Of a DNA stretch of 64,000 nucleotides, positions 45,636 through 55,179 are shown piece by piece. Origin of the DNA: Chitinophagaceae bacterium. GTDB lineage: Bacteria > Bacteroidota > Bacteroidia > Chitinophagales > Chitinophagaceae. The notes beneath the pieces are model-generated. The model searched no databases. It saw nothing but the letters and a program-made list of their open reading frames with translations, and was not told the DNA's origin. A program made the translations under genes and the position numbers. The stretch covers positions 39,548 through 103,547 of the forward strand of contig JAIEMK010000012.1 in assembly GCA_019752295.1 (NCBI GenBank), written 5' to 3'. Numbering within the stretch: the stretch's first letter is position 1; each line of letters opens with the position of its first letter.

Positions 45636-46694
45636 CTAATGAACATGATTTGTAGGAGGCTTATTATTGCCGCCCGATTCTGAAAACCTGCTGTCGCGAA
45701 GGAATGCAGAATCTGTTAAAGTATTTAAAAATGCCCTAAGCTGCCCGATCTCATAATTCGTCAGCGGCATTCTGTTTTTTAAAAGGGAATCGGTAGTGGG
45801 TCCCAAAACCATATTTTTTCGATAGTGCTCAAATACATTTATCAAAGAAAAAAAGCGACCATCGTGCCCATATGGTGCAGTTACTGCCACATTTCTTAAG
45901 CTGGGCACTTTAAATAAAAGCGAATCCTTACTTTGCCTAGTAACCCGCATCCTACCCAAATCATTTAGCACATCATCTACAGCCAAACCTACATTCCGAA
46001 AATTGAAATCGGTAAAAAAAGGTGCGGGGTGACAGTTGATACATTTTTTATTGAAGATCTCGTAACCCAATCGTTCAGGCAAAATAAATTGATCTTCACC
46101 CCGCATCACCCGATCGTATTTACTATTACTACTAACGAGCAATACCATAAACTGACTCAAAGCTTTTCCCATTCTTTGGGTATTGATGGTATCGTTACCG
46201 AAAGCTGCTTTGAATAATTTTCGATAGTCTTTGTCGGATTTTAATTTGTTGATCACATTTTCGATGGTCTCAGCCATTTCGTTTTCTGCAGTGATAGGAG
46301 CCAATGGTTGCAGGTCTAAATGTGTGATGCCTCCATCTGCCATAAAGGTCTTTTGCCATGCCAGGTTCTGTAATGCAGGTGCATTGCGGGTTGTAAGGGC
46401 ATTGTTAAAACCATGACTCAAACTATGGTCCATTGTTGTAAATGCTGCAAATTGCTGGTGGCAACTACCGCATGAAAATTTTCCATCCCTGCTCAGCCTG
46501 CCATCATAAAATAGTTTTTTTCCGAGGTCAAAACCTTCCTGTGTTAGCGGGTTAGTTTTAAAATCATAGATGGGTGCGGGCCAGCCTTTGGGAACAATCA
46601 ATTTAAGTGGATGGGGTTTGAACCCGTCATTGATCCACCCACTAACTATCATTACAAGTAAGCAAAAAAAGAAAATTATTTTTAATTGCTTCAT
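45636..46694 (-). CDS. mbnH: MbnH-like di-haem cytochrome c peroxidase
   Basis: A 352-residue secreted di-haem protein with two CxxCH motifs (CGSCHQ near residue 77 and CINCHP near residue 220) and a signal peptide (1-21). It belongs to the bacterial cytochrome c peroxidase/MauG superfamily. MbnH of methanotrophs oxidises a tryptophan of its partner MbnP to kynurenine. The start at 46694 overlaps the stop of the MbnP gene by 4 bases (ATGA), so the two are translationally coupled, which strongly supports the MbnH assignment. It may create the copper site of MbnP in the periplasm. Confidence 0.88.
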   Translation of the reverse strand: MKQLKIIFFFCLLVMIVSGWINDGFKPHPLKLIVPKGWPAPIYDFKTNPLTQEGFDLGKKLFYDGRLSRDGKFSCGSCHQQFAAFTTMDHSLSHGFNNALTTRNAPALQNLAWQKTFMADGGITHLDLQPLAPITAENEMAETIENVINKLKSDKDYRKLFKAAFGNDTINTQRMGKALSQFMVLLVSSNSKYDRVMRGEDQFILPERLGYEIFNKKCINCHPAPFFTDFNFRNVGLAVDDVLNDLGRMRVTRQSKDSLLFKVPSLRNVAVTAPYGHDGRFFSLINVFEHYRKNMVLGPTTDSLLKNRMPLTNYEIGQLRAFLNTLTDSAFLRDSRFSESGGNNKPPTNHVH

Positions 46695-47404
46695 TTGGGC
46701 AAGATTGAAAACATATTGGAATAGTTGTCGGCCAATTGCAAAGCCAGTGGCCCTGGTGCATGACAGACCGGCGATTCGCTGATTTTTATAGGATGTCTGG
46801 AATTAAACCAACTATTAATGTCTGCACTGACATGGATTGGTTGATTTTGTTCTGTAAGTGCAAGGCGAATTTTTTTAATTGCATTTTCTCCTTCTTTGAA
46901 ACCCCCAACGTGATAGGTAAAACGATGAGCTGCCGATTTGGAAGCACTGGATTGTCCCTCCAATTTCGCAAAAACGTATCCCGTATTCCAGGTCCAGAAC
47001 ATGGCTTTCATAGGATCTAATACACCCGTTTGAATGCCGCTGCAATTTTTAATGCTATCAATTCCAATCATGAATTCGATTGCAATAATTTTTTTTAAAC
47101 TAGTATTTAGCTCAATTGTTTTGCTGGCACTATCAGCCTCATCGACCAGAAAATAACTGTTGGGAATGCTTTCTTTCTTTCCGGACAGGTCGGTTAAAAT
47201 AAAATTCGATAAATAATATTTAAATCTTTCAACAACCAATTTTTCGCCAAATGGATTTACTATGGTATCGCCTAATACCAATGGCTTAGCACCCGCAAAA
47301 TGATGGAATTGTAATTTTATTTTTTTTTGTGGAAGTATATATCCCGAAAATAAAATGAACATCACGAATAAACAGATAACACTGTATACTGATTGCTTAT
47401 TCAT
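46691..47404 (-). CDS. mbnP: MbnP-family periplasmic copper-binding protein
   Basis: A 237-residue protein from the ATG at 47404 with a signal peptide (MNKQSVYSVICLFVMFILF). Its sequence fits the MbnP family: LQFHHFAGAKPLVLGD, FKYYLSNFILTD, MFWTWNTGYVFAKLEG and TYHVGG. The tryptophans in FWTWNTGY are candidates for conversion to kynurenine by the adjacent MbnH, giving a copper-binding site, as shown for MbnP from a methanotroph. It overlaps the ArfB gene end by 8 bases and mbnH by 4 bases, suggesting an arfB-mbnP-mbnH unit. Why a ribosome-rescue gene precedes it is unclear. Confidence 0.88.
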   Translation of the reverse strand: MNKQSVYSVICLFVMFILFSGYILPQKKIKLQFHHFAGAKPLVLGDTIVNPFGEKLVVERFKYYLSNFILTDLSGKKESIPNSYFLVDEADSASKTIELNTSLKKIIAIEFMIGIDSIKNCSGIQTGVLDPMKAMFWTWNTGYVFAKLEGQSSASKSAAHRFTYHVGGFKEGENAIKKIRLALTEQNQPIHVSADINSWFNSRHPIKISESPVCHAPGPLALQLADNYSNMFSILPK

Positions 47405-47807
47405 GATTGCGGTGATTAACTTTTTTTCGGAATAATTTATTTTCGGCATTTTTCTTTTTGCTTTCAATCCTTTTTTCAATAGCAGCTTTTCCGGGTTTGG
47501 TTGCAAGCCTTATTTTTTTCTTGATAAGCGCTTTCTCGATTAACTCATTCATTTTTTGGATCACGAGTTCTTTGTTGCCTAATTGGGTTCTAGACACTTG
47601 CGACTTTACCAGCAAATTGCCGTCGGCTGAAATGCGGTTGGATAATTTTTCCAGAATCCTTAGCTTCTGCTCATCCGAAAAATTTGGCGAAGATGCAATA
47701 TGCCAACGTCCTTCTACCATGGTCTCCACCTTGTTCACATTTTGTCCGCCCTTGCCTCCCGAACGGGCAGTTTGAAACACAATTTCCGATGTTATATCTA
47801 TCTTCAT
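47397..47807 (-). CDS. arfB: ArfB-like ribosome-rescue peptidyl-tRNA hydrolase
   Basis: A 136-residue protein of the ArfB/YaeJ class. The hydrolytic GGQ motif is in RSGGKGGQNVNKVET, and the C-terminal tail is rich in lysine/arginine (KSRIESKKKNAENKLFRKKV-like), which inserts in the empty mRNA channel of stalled ribosomes. Start is the ATG at 47807. The stop at 47397 overlaps the MbnP start by 8 bases. It is divergent from dtd with 35 bases between, and the minus strand has a near-consensus -7 box TAACTTTA. Confidence 0.9.
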   Translation of the reverse strand: MKIDITSEIVFQTARSGGKGGQNVNKVETMVEGRWHIASSPNFSDEQKLRILEKLSNRISADGNLLVKSQVSRTQLGNKELVIQKMNELIEKALIKKKIRLATKPGKAAIEKRIESKKKNAENKLFRKKVNHRNHE

Positions 47808-47842
47808 CCCTGTAAAGTTAATTCTAAAAATTATTACGCGTT

Positions 47843-48295
47843 ATGAGAGTGGTGATTCAAAGGGTCGGCGAAGCTTCTGTAAAAGTGGATGGCAATACTA
47901 CCGGTGCCATTGGTACGGGTTTGTTGGTTTTAATGGGTGTTGAAGATGCCGACAATCAGGAAGATATTCAGTGGGTTAGTGGAAAGATGGTAAACCTCCG
48001 CATTTTTGATGATGAAAACGGTGTAATGAACAAGAGTGTGCTGGATATTGGAGGCGAGATATTGTTGGTGAGCCAGTTTACCCTACATGCCAGCACCAAG
48101 AAAGGAAACAGGCCTTCGTATATCAGGGCCTCAAAACCTGAGGTTGCAATTCCGATTTACGAACAAATGATTGAGCAACTTAAAAAAGATCTTGGAAAGA
48201 ATATTTCTACCGGAATTTTCGGAGCCGACATGAAACTGCAATTATTGAACGATGGACCTGTTACGATCGTAATAGATTCAAAAAATAAAGAATAG
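47843..48295 (+). CDS. dtd: D-aminoacyl-tRNA deacylase
   Basis: A 150-residue Dtd, which removes D-amino acids and glycine from mischarged tRNAs. Motifs are MRVVIQRVGEASVKVDG at the start, LLVSQFTLHASTKKGNRPSY (the SQFT and substrate-loop region), and NDGPVTIVIDSK at the end (GPVT). The start is the ATG at 47843. Its stop is directly followed by the MazG-like start, so the two are probably cotranscribed with glyS. Confidence 0.95.
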   Translation: MRVVIQRVGEASVKVDGNTTGAIGTGLLVLMGVEDADNQEDIQWVSGKMVNLRIFDDENGVMNKSVLDIGGEILLVSQFTLHASTKKGNRPSYIRASKPEVAIPIYEQMIEQLKKDLGKNISTGIFGADMKLQLLNDGPVTIVIDSKNKE

Positions 48296-48634
48296 ATGAA
48301 AGCTGATATAACAATTGAGCAGGCACAGAAAGAGGTAGATCGTTGGATTAAAACCGTTGGTGTGCGTTATTTCAATGAACTAACTAATCTGGGTATTCTG
48401 ATGGAGGAAGTGGGTGAGCTGAGCAGGCTAATGGTTCGCAAATATGGTGAACAGTCTTTTAAAGAATCTGATAAGAATAAAGAGCTGGCCGATGAAATGG
48501 CCGATGTGCTATGGGTATTGATTTGCCTTGCCAACCAAACAGGTGTTAGTCTGACGGAGGCTTTGGAAAAGAATTTTGAGAAAAAAAATCTTCGCGATGC
48601 AACCCGGCATCAGGAAAATGAGAAGCTCCAATAG
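48296..48634 (+). CDS. MazG-like nucleotide pyrophosphohydrolase
   Basis: A 112-residue all-alpha NTP pyrophosphohydrolase domain. The metal-binding EExxE-type motifs appear as LMEEVGELSRL and ELADEMADVLWVLICLANQ. Such proteins clear noncanonical or excess nucleoside triphosphates. The ATG immediately follows the dtd stop codon, indicating coupling, and glyS starts 27 bases later with its own -7 box. Confidence 0.92.
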   Translation: MKADITIEQAQKEVDRWIKTVGVRYFNELTNLGILMEEVGELSRLMVRKYGEQSFKESDKNKELADEMADVLWVLICLANQTGVSLTEALEKNFEKKNLRDATRHQENEKLQ

Positions 48635-48645
48635 CCTTAAAATCC

Positions 48646-48653
48646 TATTTTTG
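48646..48653 (+). promoter_or_regulatory. -7 box directly before glyS
   Basis: TATTTTTG matches TAnnTTTG and ends 7 nt before the ATG at 48661. Confidence 0.4.
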
Positions 48654-48660
48654 CGGCATT

Positions 48661-50106
48661 ATGAGTACGCAGCAGGATAATTTATTTCAGGCAATTATTT
48701 CCCATGCCAAAGAGTATGGCTTTGTATTTCCAAGTAGCGAGATCTACGATGGGTTGAGCGCAGTATACGACTATGGTCCGTACGGTGCCGAATTAAAAAA
48801 GAATATTCGAGACTATTGGTGGAAGAGCATGACTCAGATGCACGAAAATATTGTGGGCATTGATGCCGCAATATTTATGCATCCAACAACCTGGAAGGCG
48901 AGTGGGCACGTAGATAATTTCAGCGATCCGATGATTGATAATCGCGATAGCAAAAAACGTTATCGTGTAGATCACTTAATCGAAGCAAAAGCAGAGACTT
49001 TAAAAGAAGCTGGAAAAGAGTCAGAAGCAACAACACTGTTGGCATCGATGGATGCTTTGTTGGCAAAAGATGATTTTGCAGAATTGAGACAATTGATCAC
49101 CGATTCAAATATTGTTTGCGCTGTTAGTGGTACCGGTAACTGGACAGATATCCGCCAGTTCAACCTGATGTTCTCAACGCAACTGGGTTCTGTTGCTGAA
49201 GACGCCGATACCATTTATTTGCGTCCCGAAACTGCGCAGGGCATTTTTGTAAATTTTTTGAACGTGCAGAAGACAGCGCGTATGAAAATTCCATTTGGTA
49301 TTGCGCAAACCGGTAAGGCTTTCAGAAACGAGATCGTAGCACGTCAGTTTATTTTCCGCATGCGCGAATTTGAACAGATGGAAATGCAATTTTTTGTTCG
49401 CCCCGGAACCGAAGGACAGTGGTATCAGTACTGGAAAGAAGCGCGCTTGCAATGGCATTTGAGTTTGGGTATCAGCCCCGAGAAATATCGTTATCACGAT
49501 CACATAAAACTTGCACACTACGCGAAAGAAGCTTGTGATATTGAATTTGAATTCCCGATTGGCTTTAAAGAAGTAGAAGGGATACATTCAAGAAGCGACT
49601 TTGATTTAACTCAACATCAGATTTACAGCAAAAAGAAATTGCAATATTTCGATACCGAAATCAATCAGAATTATGTTCCTTATGTAGTGGAAACTTCTAT
49701 TGGTTTGGATAGGATGTTTTTATTAATCTTATCGAATGCGTATGAAGAAGAAACTATCCATAAAGACGACGGTACAACAGATAGCCGGGTAGTATTGCAT
49801 ATCCCCGCAAAGATTGCACCTGTAAAACTGGCAATACTTCCTTTAACCAAAAAAGATGGATTGCCAGAAATCGCACGCGATCTGATGAATGAGTGTAAAC
49901 CTTATTTCAAATGTTTCTACGAAGAGAAGGATGCGATTGGCAAACGTTACAGAAGGCAGGATGCAATTGGTACACCCTTCTGCGTAACTGTTGATCATCA
50001 AACAAAAGAAGATAACACGGTAACTATTAGGTATCGTGATTCTATGAAGCAGGAAAGAATCCTGATCAGCAAGATCAAGGATCTGGTTCTGGAAGAAACT
50101 TTCTAA
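48661..50106 (+). CDS. glyS: glycyl-tRNA synthetase (single-chain class II)
   Basis: A 481-residue class II synthetase that charges tRNA-Gly. The N-terminal FVFPSSEIYDG and YDYGPYGAELKKNIRDYWW, motif 2 region FRNEIVARQFIFRMREFEQMEMQFF and motif 3 in ETSIGLDRMFLLIL are the glycyl enzyme hallmarks, and the C-terminal anticodon-binding domain follows (about 380-481). This homodimer type is used by Bacteroidota. Its stop is followed by a terminator shared with the convergent serine hydrolase. Confidence 0.96.
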   Translation: MSTQQDNLFQAIISHAKEYGFVFPSSEIYDGLSAVYDYGPYGAELKKNIRDYWWKSMTQMHENIVGIDAAIFMHPTTWKASGHVDNFSDPMIDNRDSKKRYRVDHLIEAKAETLKEAGKESEATTLLASMDALLAKDDFAELRQLITDSNIVCAVSGTGNWTDIRQFNLMFSTQLGSVAEDADTIYLRPETAQGIFVNFLNVQKTARMKIPFGIAQTGKAFRNEIVARQFIFRMREFEQMEMQFFVRPGTEGQWYQYWKEARLQWHLSLGISPEKYRYHDHIKLAHYAKEACDIEFEFPIGFKEVEGIHSRSDFDLTQHQIYSKKKLQYFDTEINQNYVPYVVETSIGLDRMFLLILSNAYEEETIHKDDGTTDSRVVLHIPAKIAPVKLAILPLTKKDGLPEIARDLMNECKPYFKCFYEEKDAIGKRYRRQDAIGTPFCVTVDHQTKEDNTVTIRYRDSMKQERILISKIKDLVLEETF

Positions 50107-50110
50107 ATAA

Positions 50111-50146
50111 AACTGGTCCTCATCCAATACTCTGGGGGGACCAGTT
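50111..50146. terminator. bidirectional terminator after glyS
   Basis: AACTGGTCC at 50111-50119 pairs with GGACCAGTT at 50138-50146 around an 18-nt loop; T runs follow on the plus strand and A runs precede it for the minus strand. Confidence 0.85.
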
Positions 50147-50148
50147 TT

Positions 50149-51660
50149 TTATTTCTTCTTCTTAAATAGCATGCCATCTACCGACAGGCTTTCAACTTTT
50201 CCCTCGCTGTTCAATTGAAACAGGATATCACTTACACCATACCATTTCTTACTATAATGCGCTTTGAAACTGTTATAATTCCAGTGCGCTAATTTTCCTG
50301 TAGTGCTATTATTATTGATCAAAAAACTCAATTCATTGTTATTGAAACTAATTTCAACTTTTCCATATAAAGGATCTTCATACAAGCCTGCATATTCGCT
50401 CAACTCAAGACTTGTATGCGTATTCAACACCCTTTTTTTGTCGGCTTCTTTTTCTCTTTTGGCACTTGTCTCACGAATGTCTCCATATAGTTTTAAGAAG
50501 TCTTTACTCCAATCTGTATTTCCGCCGAGTGCAAAAAAATCGAAAGCCTTAAACATTAATGCGTGTCTTATTTCTACATGATCCAGGTTGCTGAAAATAT
50601 ACACTGCAGTATTTGTTTCGGGCATCTGTGCATTGATGGCTACTGCACCTGCCAGGCTTCCGGTATGGAAATTTAATTTTTTACCCTTGTAATCTTGCTG
50701 AAACCATCCCAATGCATAAGTCATGAAATTGGGCTTGGTAAGTTCTTTGGTAGGATAAAATTCTTCAGGTGTAACCAGCGTTTGAGGGCGAAACATTTCT
50801 TTCCATGTTGCAGGCTTTAGCAATCTGCCGCCGGCATATTTACTACTGTCGAGCATGGTTTTGATCCACACACCCATATCATCAATGCAGGAGAGTACAG
50901 AGCCTGCAGGCCCTACCACATCTGCAGTATCCCTGCTAATGATTTGGATACTGCTGTCGATCCTGAAATGCAATTGCGAAATATTATCGGTCTTCACCTG
51001 CGAGATCTGTGAAAAACTATGATCCATTCCGAGTGGTTTAAAAATATTTTGTCTGATGAAATCGGTCCAAGGTATGCCACTTATTTTTTCGATTATTTTT
51101 CCTGCAGCCAGGTAAAAAATATTCTGATAGATAAATCCCGAACGCATGGAATAACTTGGTTTTACCAGGCGCATTTTTTCTAAGATCTCATCTGCAGTTA
51201 AATGATTATCGCCCCACAAAAAGTCGGCATTACCCACACCCGAATTGTGCAGGAATAAATCCCTGACTCTTAATTCGCGCGTTACCCAAGGATCGTATAG
51301 TTGAAATTCGGGCAAGTATTTAATAACTGGATCGTCCCAATTCAGTTTGCCCTGATCTACCAGTATGCCCATGCATGTTGCCGTCATCGCTTTGGTAGTG
51401 GATGCACAGCAAAATAGTGTTTGGTTGTTTACTTTATCTTCTGTACCCAATGCCCTGAGACCATATGATTTTTTGAAAATTATCTCATTATCTTTTACAA
51501 CCACTATAGCAAGTCCGGGTGCTTCCCAATCTTTAATGGCTTGTTGTACATAGGCATCAAATACAGCGATGCTATCTATTGCTTTTAATTTTTTCTGTGC
51601 CAACAATGTTTGTGGAAATAGGAACAGGCAAACTATTCCGGTCAGGCCCCATCTTTTCAT
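50149..51660 (-). CDS. serine hydrolase of the class C beta-lactamase/PBP family
   Basis: A 503-residue secreted serine hydrolase with signal peptide (1-21). The SxxK motif is in CCASTTKAMTATCMG, a YxN-type motif is in IYQNIFYLAAG, and an HTGSLAG box stands for the KTG motif. A C-terminal extension (about 410-503) of beta strands is typical of family members. It may hydrolyse a D-Ala-containing peptide or beta-lactam, or be an esterase; the sequence cannot tell. Start is the ATG at 51660. Confidence 0.88.
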   Translation of the reverse strand: MKRWGLTGIVCLFLFPQTLLAQKKLKAIDSIAVFDAYVQQAIKDWEAPGLAIVVVKDNEIIFKKSYGLRALGTEDKVNNQTLFCCASTTKAMTATCMGILVDQGKLNWDDPVIKYLPEFQLYDPWVTRELRVRDLFLHNSGVGNADFLWGDNHLTADEILEKMRLVKPSYSMRSGFIYQNIFYLAAGKIIEKISGIPWTDFIRQNIFKPLGMDHSFSQISQVKTDNISQLHFRIDSSIQIISRDTADVVGPAGSVLSCIDDMGVWIKTMLDSSKYAGGRLLKPATWKEMFRPQTLVTPEEFYPTKELTKPNFMTYALGWFQQDYKGKKLNFHTGSLAGAVAINAQMPETNTAVYIFSNLDHVEIRHALMFKAFDFFALGGNTDWSKDFLKLYGDIRETSAKREKEADKKRVLNTHTSLELSEYAGLYEDPLYGKVEISFNNNELSFLINNNSTTGKLAHWNYNSFKAHYSKKWYGVSDILFQLNSEGKVESLSVDGMLFKKKK

Positions 51661-51975
51661 GTTGTATTTTTTACTGAATATAAGAAACCGGGTTTGATTT
51701 TCTGGGATAGGAAAATAAAAAACTAAATTTATCTAACACAAATTGGCTGCCAACTGGCACAGGCTTATCGTATGCAAGGGATCTTGGTGTGGAATGGAAG
51801 ATCAATCCATGTGTGATCATAAAACCCAAACTAACTTCATTGTATTTAACCAGCCCTCAAACGCGTTAAAGCATTTCAAGTCGAAAAATTGATGATAAAT
51901 ATCAGAAAAAGGGAAAGAATAAAGTAATAACTTGTTATTGATTTTGTTTCATTCTGCTTTTATACATTCTTTATT
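51661..51975. other. divergent intergenic region
   Basis: This 315-base gap between the 5' ends of the serine hydrolase and the CHASE kinase has no supported gene and no exact TAnnTTTG. It contains the palindrome TTGGCTGCCAA (51743-51753) overlapping GCCAACTGGC, and an ATGGA/TCCAT inverted pair near 51795-51811. These are candidate regulator sites without known factor. Confidence 0.5.
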
Positions 51976-54168
51976 TTGAAAGACAAAATTCTGAATATTG
52001 CAGGCTTAGCGGAAAATCGAACGAAAAATACCGCCCCCCTAAAAATTACACACAGCAATTTGTGGAGGGCATTGTGTTTTCTTCTGCCTAGTCTATTACT
52101 AACAGTAGTTGCTGTATTTTATAGCATTAAAACGGTTGATGAATCTACCAAACGGGGTTTTGCATCTAATTGTGATGAAATAGCTATCAAGATTTCTACC
52201 CGCCTTCATTCACATGCCGGGCTTTTACGCAGTAGTTCAGCTCTTTTTGCTGCAACCGACAAAGTAACTCGGCAAAGTTGGAAGGCTCTCTTTAAAGACT
52301 CAAAAATCGATAGGAACCTTCCCGGGATACAAGGGATTGGCTTTTCATTGCTTGTTCCCAAAAAAGATCTTCAGGAGCATATAAACACTATTCGTAGCCA
52401 GGGTTTTCCTAATTATAAGATTTATCCAGAAGGGCAAAGAGACGTATACAGTTCCATTATTTATCTGGAACCCTTTTCTGGGCGTAACCTTCGAGCTTTC
52501 GGCTATGATATGCTTACAGAACCAATCAGAAAGAAGGCGATGGAATTATCCAGGGATTCTGATGTGGCCACTCTTTCGGGGAAAGTGATATTAGTGCAGG
52601 AAAATAATAATGATGTACAATTTGGAACACTAATGTATGTACCGGTTTATCAAAACGGGATGCCTGTAAATACAGTTGATCAAAGAAGGAAAGCCATAAT
52701 GGGCTGGGTTTACAGCCCTTATCGAATGAATGATTTAATGAACGGCATTTTAGGCAAGGGGGATATCAATCATTTTGAGGGAATTAATTTAAAATTATAC
52801 GACGATAGTCTTTCAGATAAATGCCTGATCTACGATAGCAGAATCAATAACCCCAATCAAATAAAGGGCAAACCCAACCAAGCGCTTTCCTTTCCCGTTG
52901 TCTTCCATGGAAAAAAATGGATTTTATATTTTGATGAGTATGATGTTCCGGTATCGTATTTGGAAAATAAGGTAATTGTAGTATTGGTATCGGGAATTCT
53001 GATCAATGTATTTTTATTCCTCCTGATTCTAACCTTATTAAATACCAAGAAGAATGCTCAGGCTATTGCAGAACAATTAACGGCTGAGTTGAAAGGCAAT
53101 GAGTCGAAATTGAGAGCAATTCTCGATAATTCATTCGATGCAATAGCTGTTGAAGTTGATGGAGTTTGGGATATGTGTAATGCTGCTACTTTGCAACTTT
53201 TTGGTTGTGCTACAAAAGAAGAGTTGATTGGGAAGCCGTTTATTGACACAATAATACCCTCTGAGCAAGACAAAATTAAGGCCTATACACAAAATCAAAT
53301 AGAGGGTCTGTCTATCCCTTCGCCTCATATTTCTTGTGGCGTAAAAGCCGATGGAACAGTTTTTGATCTGGAAGTTTCGATATCTGTATTCATTCATTTG
53401 AACAAGCAGCATGTGCTCTTTATTCTGAGGGATATTTCAGAACGAAGAAAAATGGAAAATGAATTGCAGGAATATACTTTGCAACTTAAAAAGTCGAATG
53501 AAAACCTGGAGAATTTTGCTTACGTGGCAAGTCACGATTTAAAAGCTCCATTGAATGTTGTAAATGGAATTTTGAACCTTATCGATAATGGAAAGGGAAT
53601 GCCTAGCGATACAAATGATTTAGAACTTATCAGGATGGCCAAAATTGCAGTTGACCAGATGAAAGTGCTAATTAACGATTTGCTTGAATACTCCCGGGTA
53701 GGAAATAATCGGGAAGATTTTTCTAATACCGACCTCAATGAAGTGCTCGGGTATGTACAAGTGCTTCTTAAAGAAAAAATTACTCAGAACAGTGCGAAGA
53801 TTAAAATAAACCCCCTGCCTGTAATCAGTGCAAATAAAACATTGATTACCGAATTGTTTATGAATCTATTGAACAATGCCTTAACGTATCATGGCAAAAA
53901 TATTGTTGAAATTGAGGTTGGTTTTTCAGAAGAAAAAAATGCTTTTAAGTTTTATGTAAAAGACAATGGAATCGGTATCAGGGAGAAGGATTTTGAAAAA
54001 ATATTTATTATTTTCAAACGCCTCCATAGCCAAAGCGAATATGGGGGAACCGGTATTGGATTAGCACTTTGTAAACGAATTGTGGAAGCTCATCAAGGCA
54101 CGATATGGGTAGAATCAGAATTGGGTAAGGGTAGTACTTTTTATTTTACTATTAAGAAGCAGGATTGA
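51976..54168 (+). CDS. CHASE-domain PAS sensor histidine kinase
   Basis: A 730-residue kinase with TM1 (about 29-51), an extracytoplasmic CHASE domain (about 75-270; GIQGIGFSLLVP, FGYDMLTEPIRKKAM, IVYVPVYQNGMPV-like strands), TM2 (about 330-352), PAS (about 375-490, ending LFILRDISERRKMENELQ), HisKA with H box VASHDLKAPLNVVNGI, and HATPase_c (NLLNNALTYHG, KDNGIGI, GGTGIGLALCKRI). All kinase motifs are present. The start is a TTG at 51976; no in-frame ATG precedes it. A binding-protein gene follows after 27 bases. Confidence 0.88.
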   Translation: MKDKILNIAGLAENRTKNTAPLKITHSNLWRALCFLLPSLLLTVVAVFYSIKTVDESTKRGFASNCDEIAIKISTRLHSHAGLLRSSSALFAATDKVTRQSWKALFKDSKIDRNLPGIQGIGFSLLVPKKDLQEHINTIRSQGFPNYKIYPEGQRDVYSSIIYLEPFSGRNLRAFGYDMLTEPIRKKAMELSRDSDVATLSGKVILVQENNNDVQFGTLMYVPVYQNGMPVNTVDQRRKAIMGWVYSPYRMNDLMNGILGKGDINHFEGINLKLYDDSLSDKCLIYDSRINNPNQIKGKPNQALSFPVVFHGKKWILYFDEYDVPVSYLENKVIVVLVSGILINVFLFLLILTLLNTKKNAQAIAEQLTAELKGNESKLRAILDNSFDAIAVEVDGVWDMCNAATLQLFGCATKEELIGKPFIDTIIPSEQDKIKAYTQNQIEGLSIPSPHISCGVKADGTVFDLEVSISVFIHLNKQHVLFILRDISERRKMENELQEYTLQLKKSNENLENFAYVASHDLKAPLNVVNGILNLIDNGKGMPSDTNDLELIRMAKIAVDQMKVLINDLLEYSRVGNNREDFSNTDLNEVLGYVQVLLKEKITQNSAKIKINPLPVISANKTLITELFMNLLNNALTYHGKNIVEIEVGFSEEKNAFKFYVKDNGIGIREKDFEKIFIIFKRLHSQSEYGGTGIGLALCKRIVEAHQGTIWVESELGKGSTFYFTIKKQD

Positions 54169-54195
54169 TATTTTGAATATTTTATTTTTAAATGA

Positions 54196-55179
54196 ATGGC
54201 GGGCATTAATGAAAAATATATAAATCTCTCTAAGCTTCGGCGATTCAAATTTTCGCCCTTAAAGAAATGCTACTATCCGATCTGTTGGGCTTTGGTTATG
54301 ATGGCAACGCAAATGAACTGCCAAAATAGATCCGATAAAATTGAAAATCCGAAATACGGTAATACCAATTCATCGCAATCCGTAACAGTCTATCATTTTG
54401 CTGTTCATCCGCTACACAACCCCACAAAATTGATTGCGGTTTATGAGCCCTTGATGATTTATTTTAATCAAAAAATAAAAGGAGTTCAATTCGTGCTCGA
54501 AGCCTCAAGGGATTATGATAATTTCGAACATAAATATTTAGCCAGAAAACCCGAATTTATTTTACCCAACCCTTGGCAAACAATTCAAGCTATGAATTCG
54601 GGGTATCATGTAATTGCGATTGCCGGCGAAGCAAAAGATTTTAAAGGATTAATTATTGTTCGAAAAGATGGATCTATTAAAAAGCCAACAGATTTGATAG
54701 GCAAAAAAATTTCCTATCCCTCCAATACTGCCCTTGCAGCCTGCATTATGCCACAATATTTTCTTTTTACGCAGGGCGTGAACGTAAATAAGGATATTCA
54801 AAACCAATATGTTGGATCTCAGGAATCTTCTATTATGAATGTGTATCTTAAAAACACTTCGGCAGGAGCAACCTGGCCTCCGCCATGGAGGACTTTTCAA
54901 AAAGATTTTCCCAGAGAGGCAGCCGAATTAAAAGTAATATGGGAAACTGAATCTCTGATTAATAATTCTGTGATGGTTCGTGATGATATTCCCGACCATA
55001 TAAAGAATCAGGTTTATAAATGTTTAATGGGGCTACAAAACACAGAACAGGGGAAACAAATATTGGCCACTATGGAAACGGCGGGTTTTTTATCGGCTGA
55101 TGATAAATCATACGATATCGTAAAGAAATATGTAGTACGTTTTGAAAAAGAAGTTCGAAAAATAACTACTAAAAAATGA
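54196..55179 (+). CDS. PhnD-like phosphonate/phosphate-type ABC substrate-binding protein
   Basis: A 327-residue periplasmic binding protein of the PhnD/PtxB type. The ligand-site pattern FAVHPLHNPTKLIAVYEPLMIYF and DLIGKKISYPSNTALAACIMPQYFL is typical, as is LKNTSAGATWPPPWRTF. A segment ALVMMATQMNC at about residue 30-40 looks like a lipobox, so it may be a lipoprotein; the ATG at 54196 gives an N-terminal extension, and a downstream methionine (for example MMATQ) is an alternative. No ABC permease or ATPase gene lies nearby. The following gene overlaps its stop by 4 bases. Confidence 0.84.
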   Translation: MAGINEKYINLSKLRRFKFSPLKKCYYPICWALVMMATQMNCQNRSDKIENPKYGNTNSSQSVTVYHFAVHPLHNPTKLIAVYEPLMIYFNQKIKGVQFVLEASRDYDNFEHKYLARKPEFILPNPWQTIQAMNSGYHVIAIAGEAKDFKGLIIVRKDGSIKKPTDLIGKKISYPSNTALAACIMPQYFLFTQGVNVNKDIQNQYVGSQESSIMNVYLKNTSAGATWPPPWRTFQKDFPREAAELKVIWETESLINNSVMVRDDIPDHIKNQVYKCLMGLQNTEQGKQILATMETAGFLSADDKSYDIVKKYVVRFEKEVRKITTKK

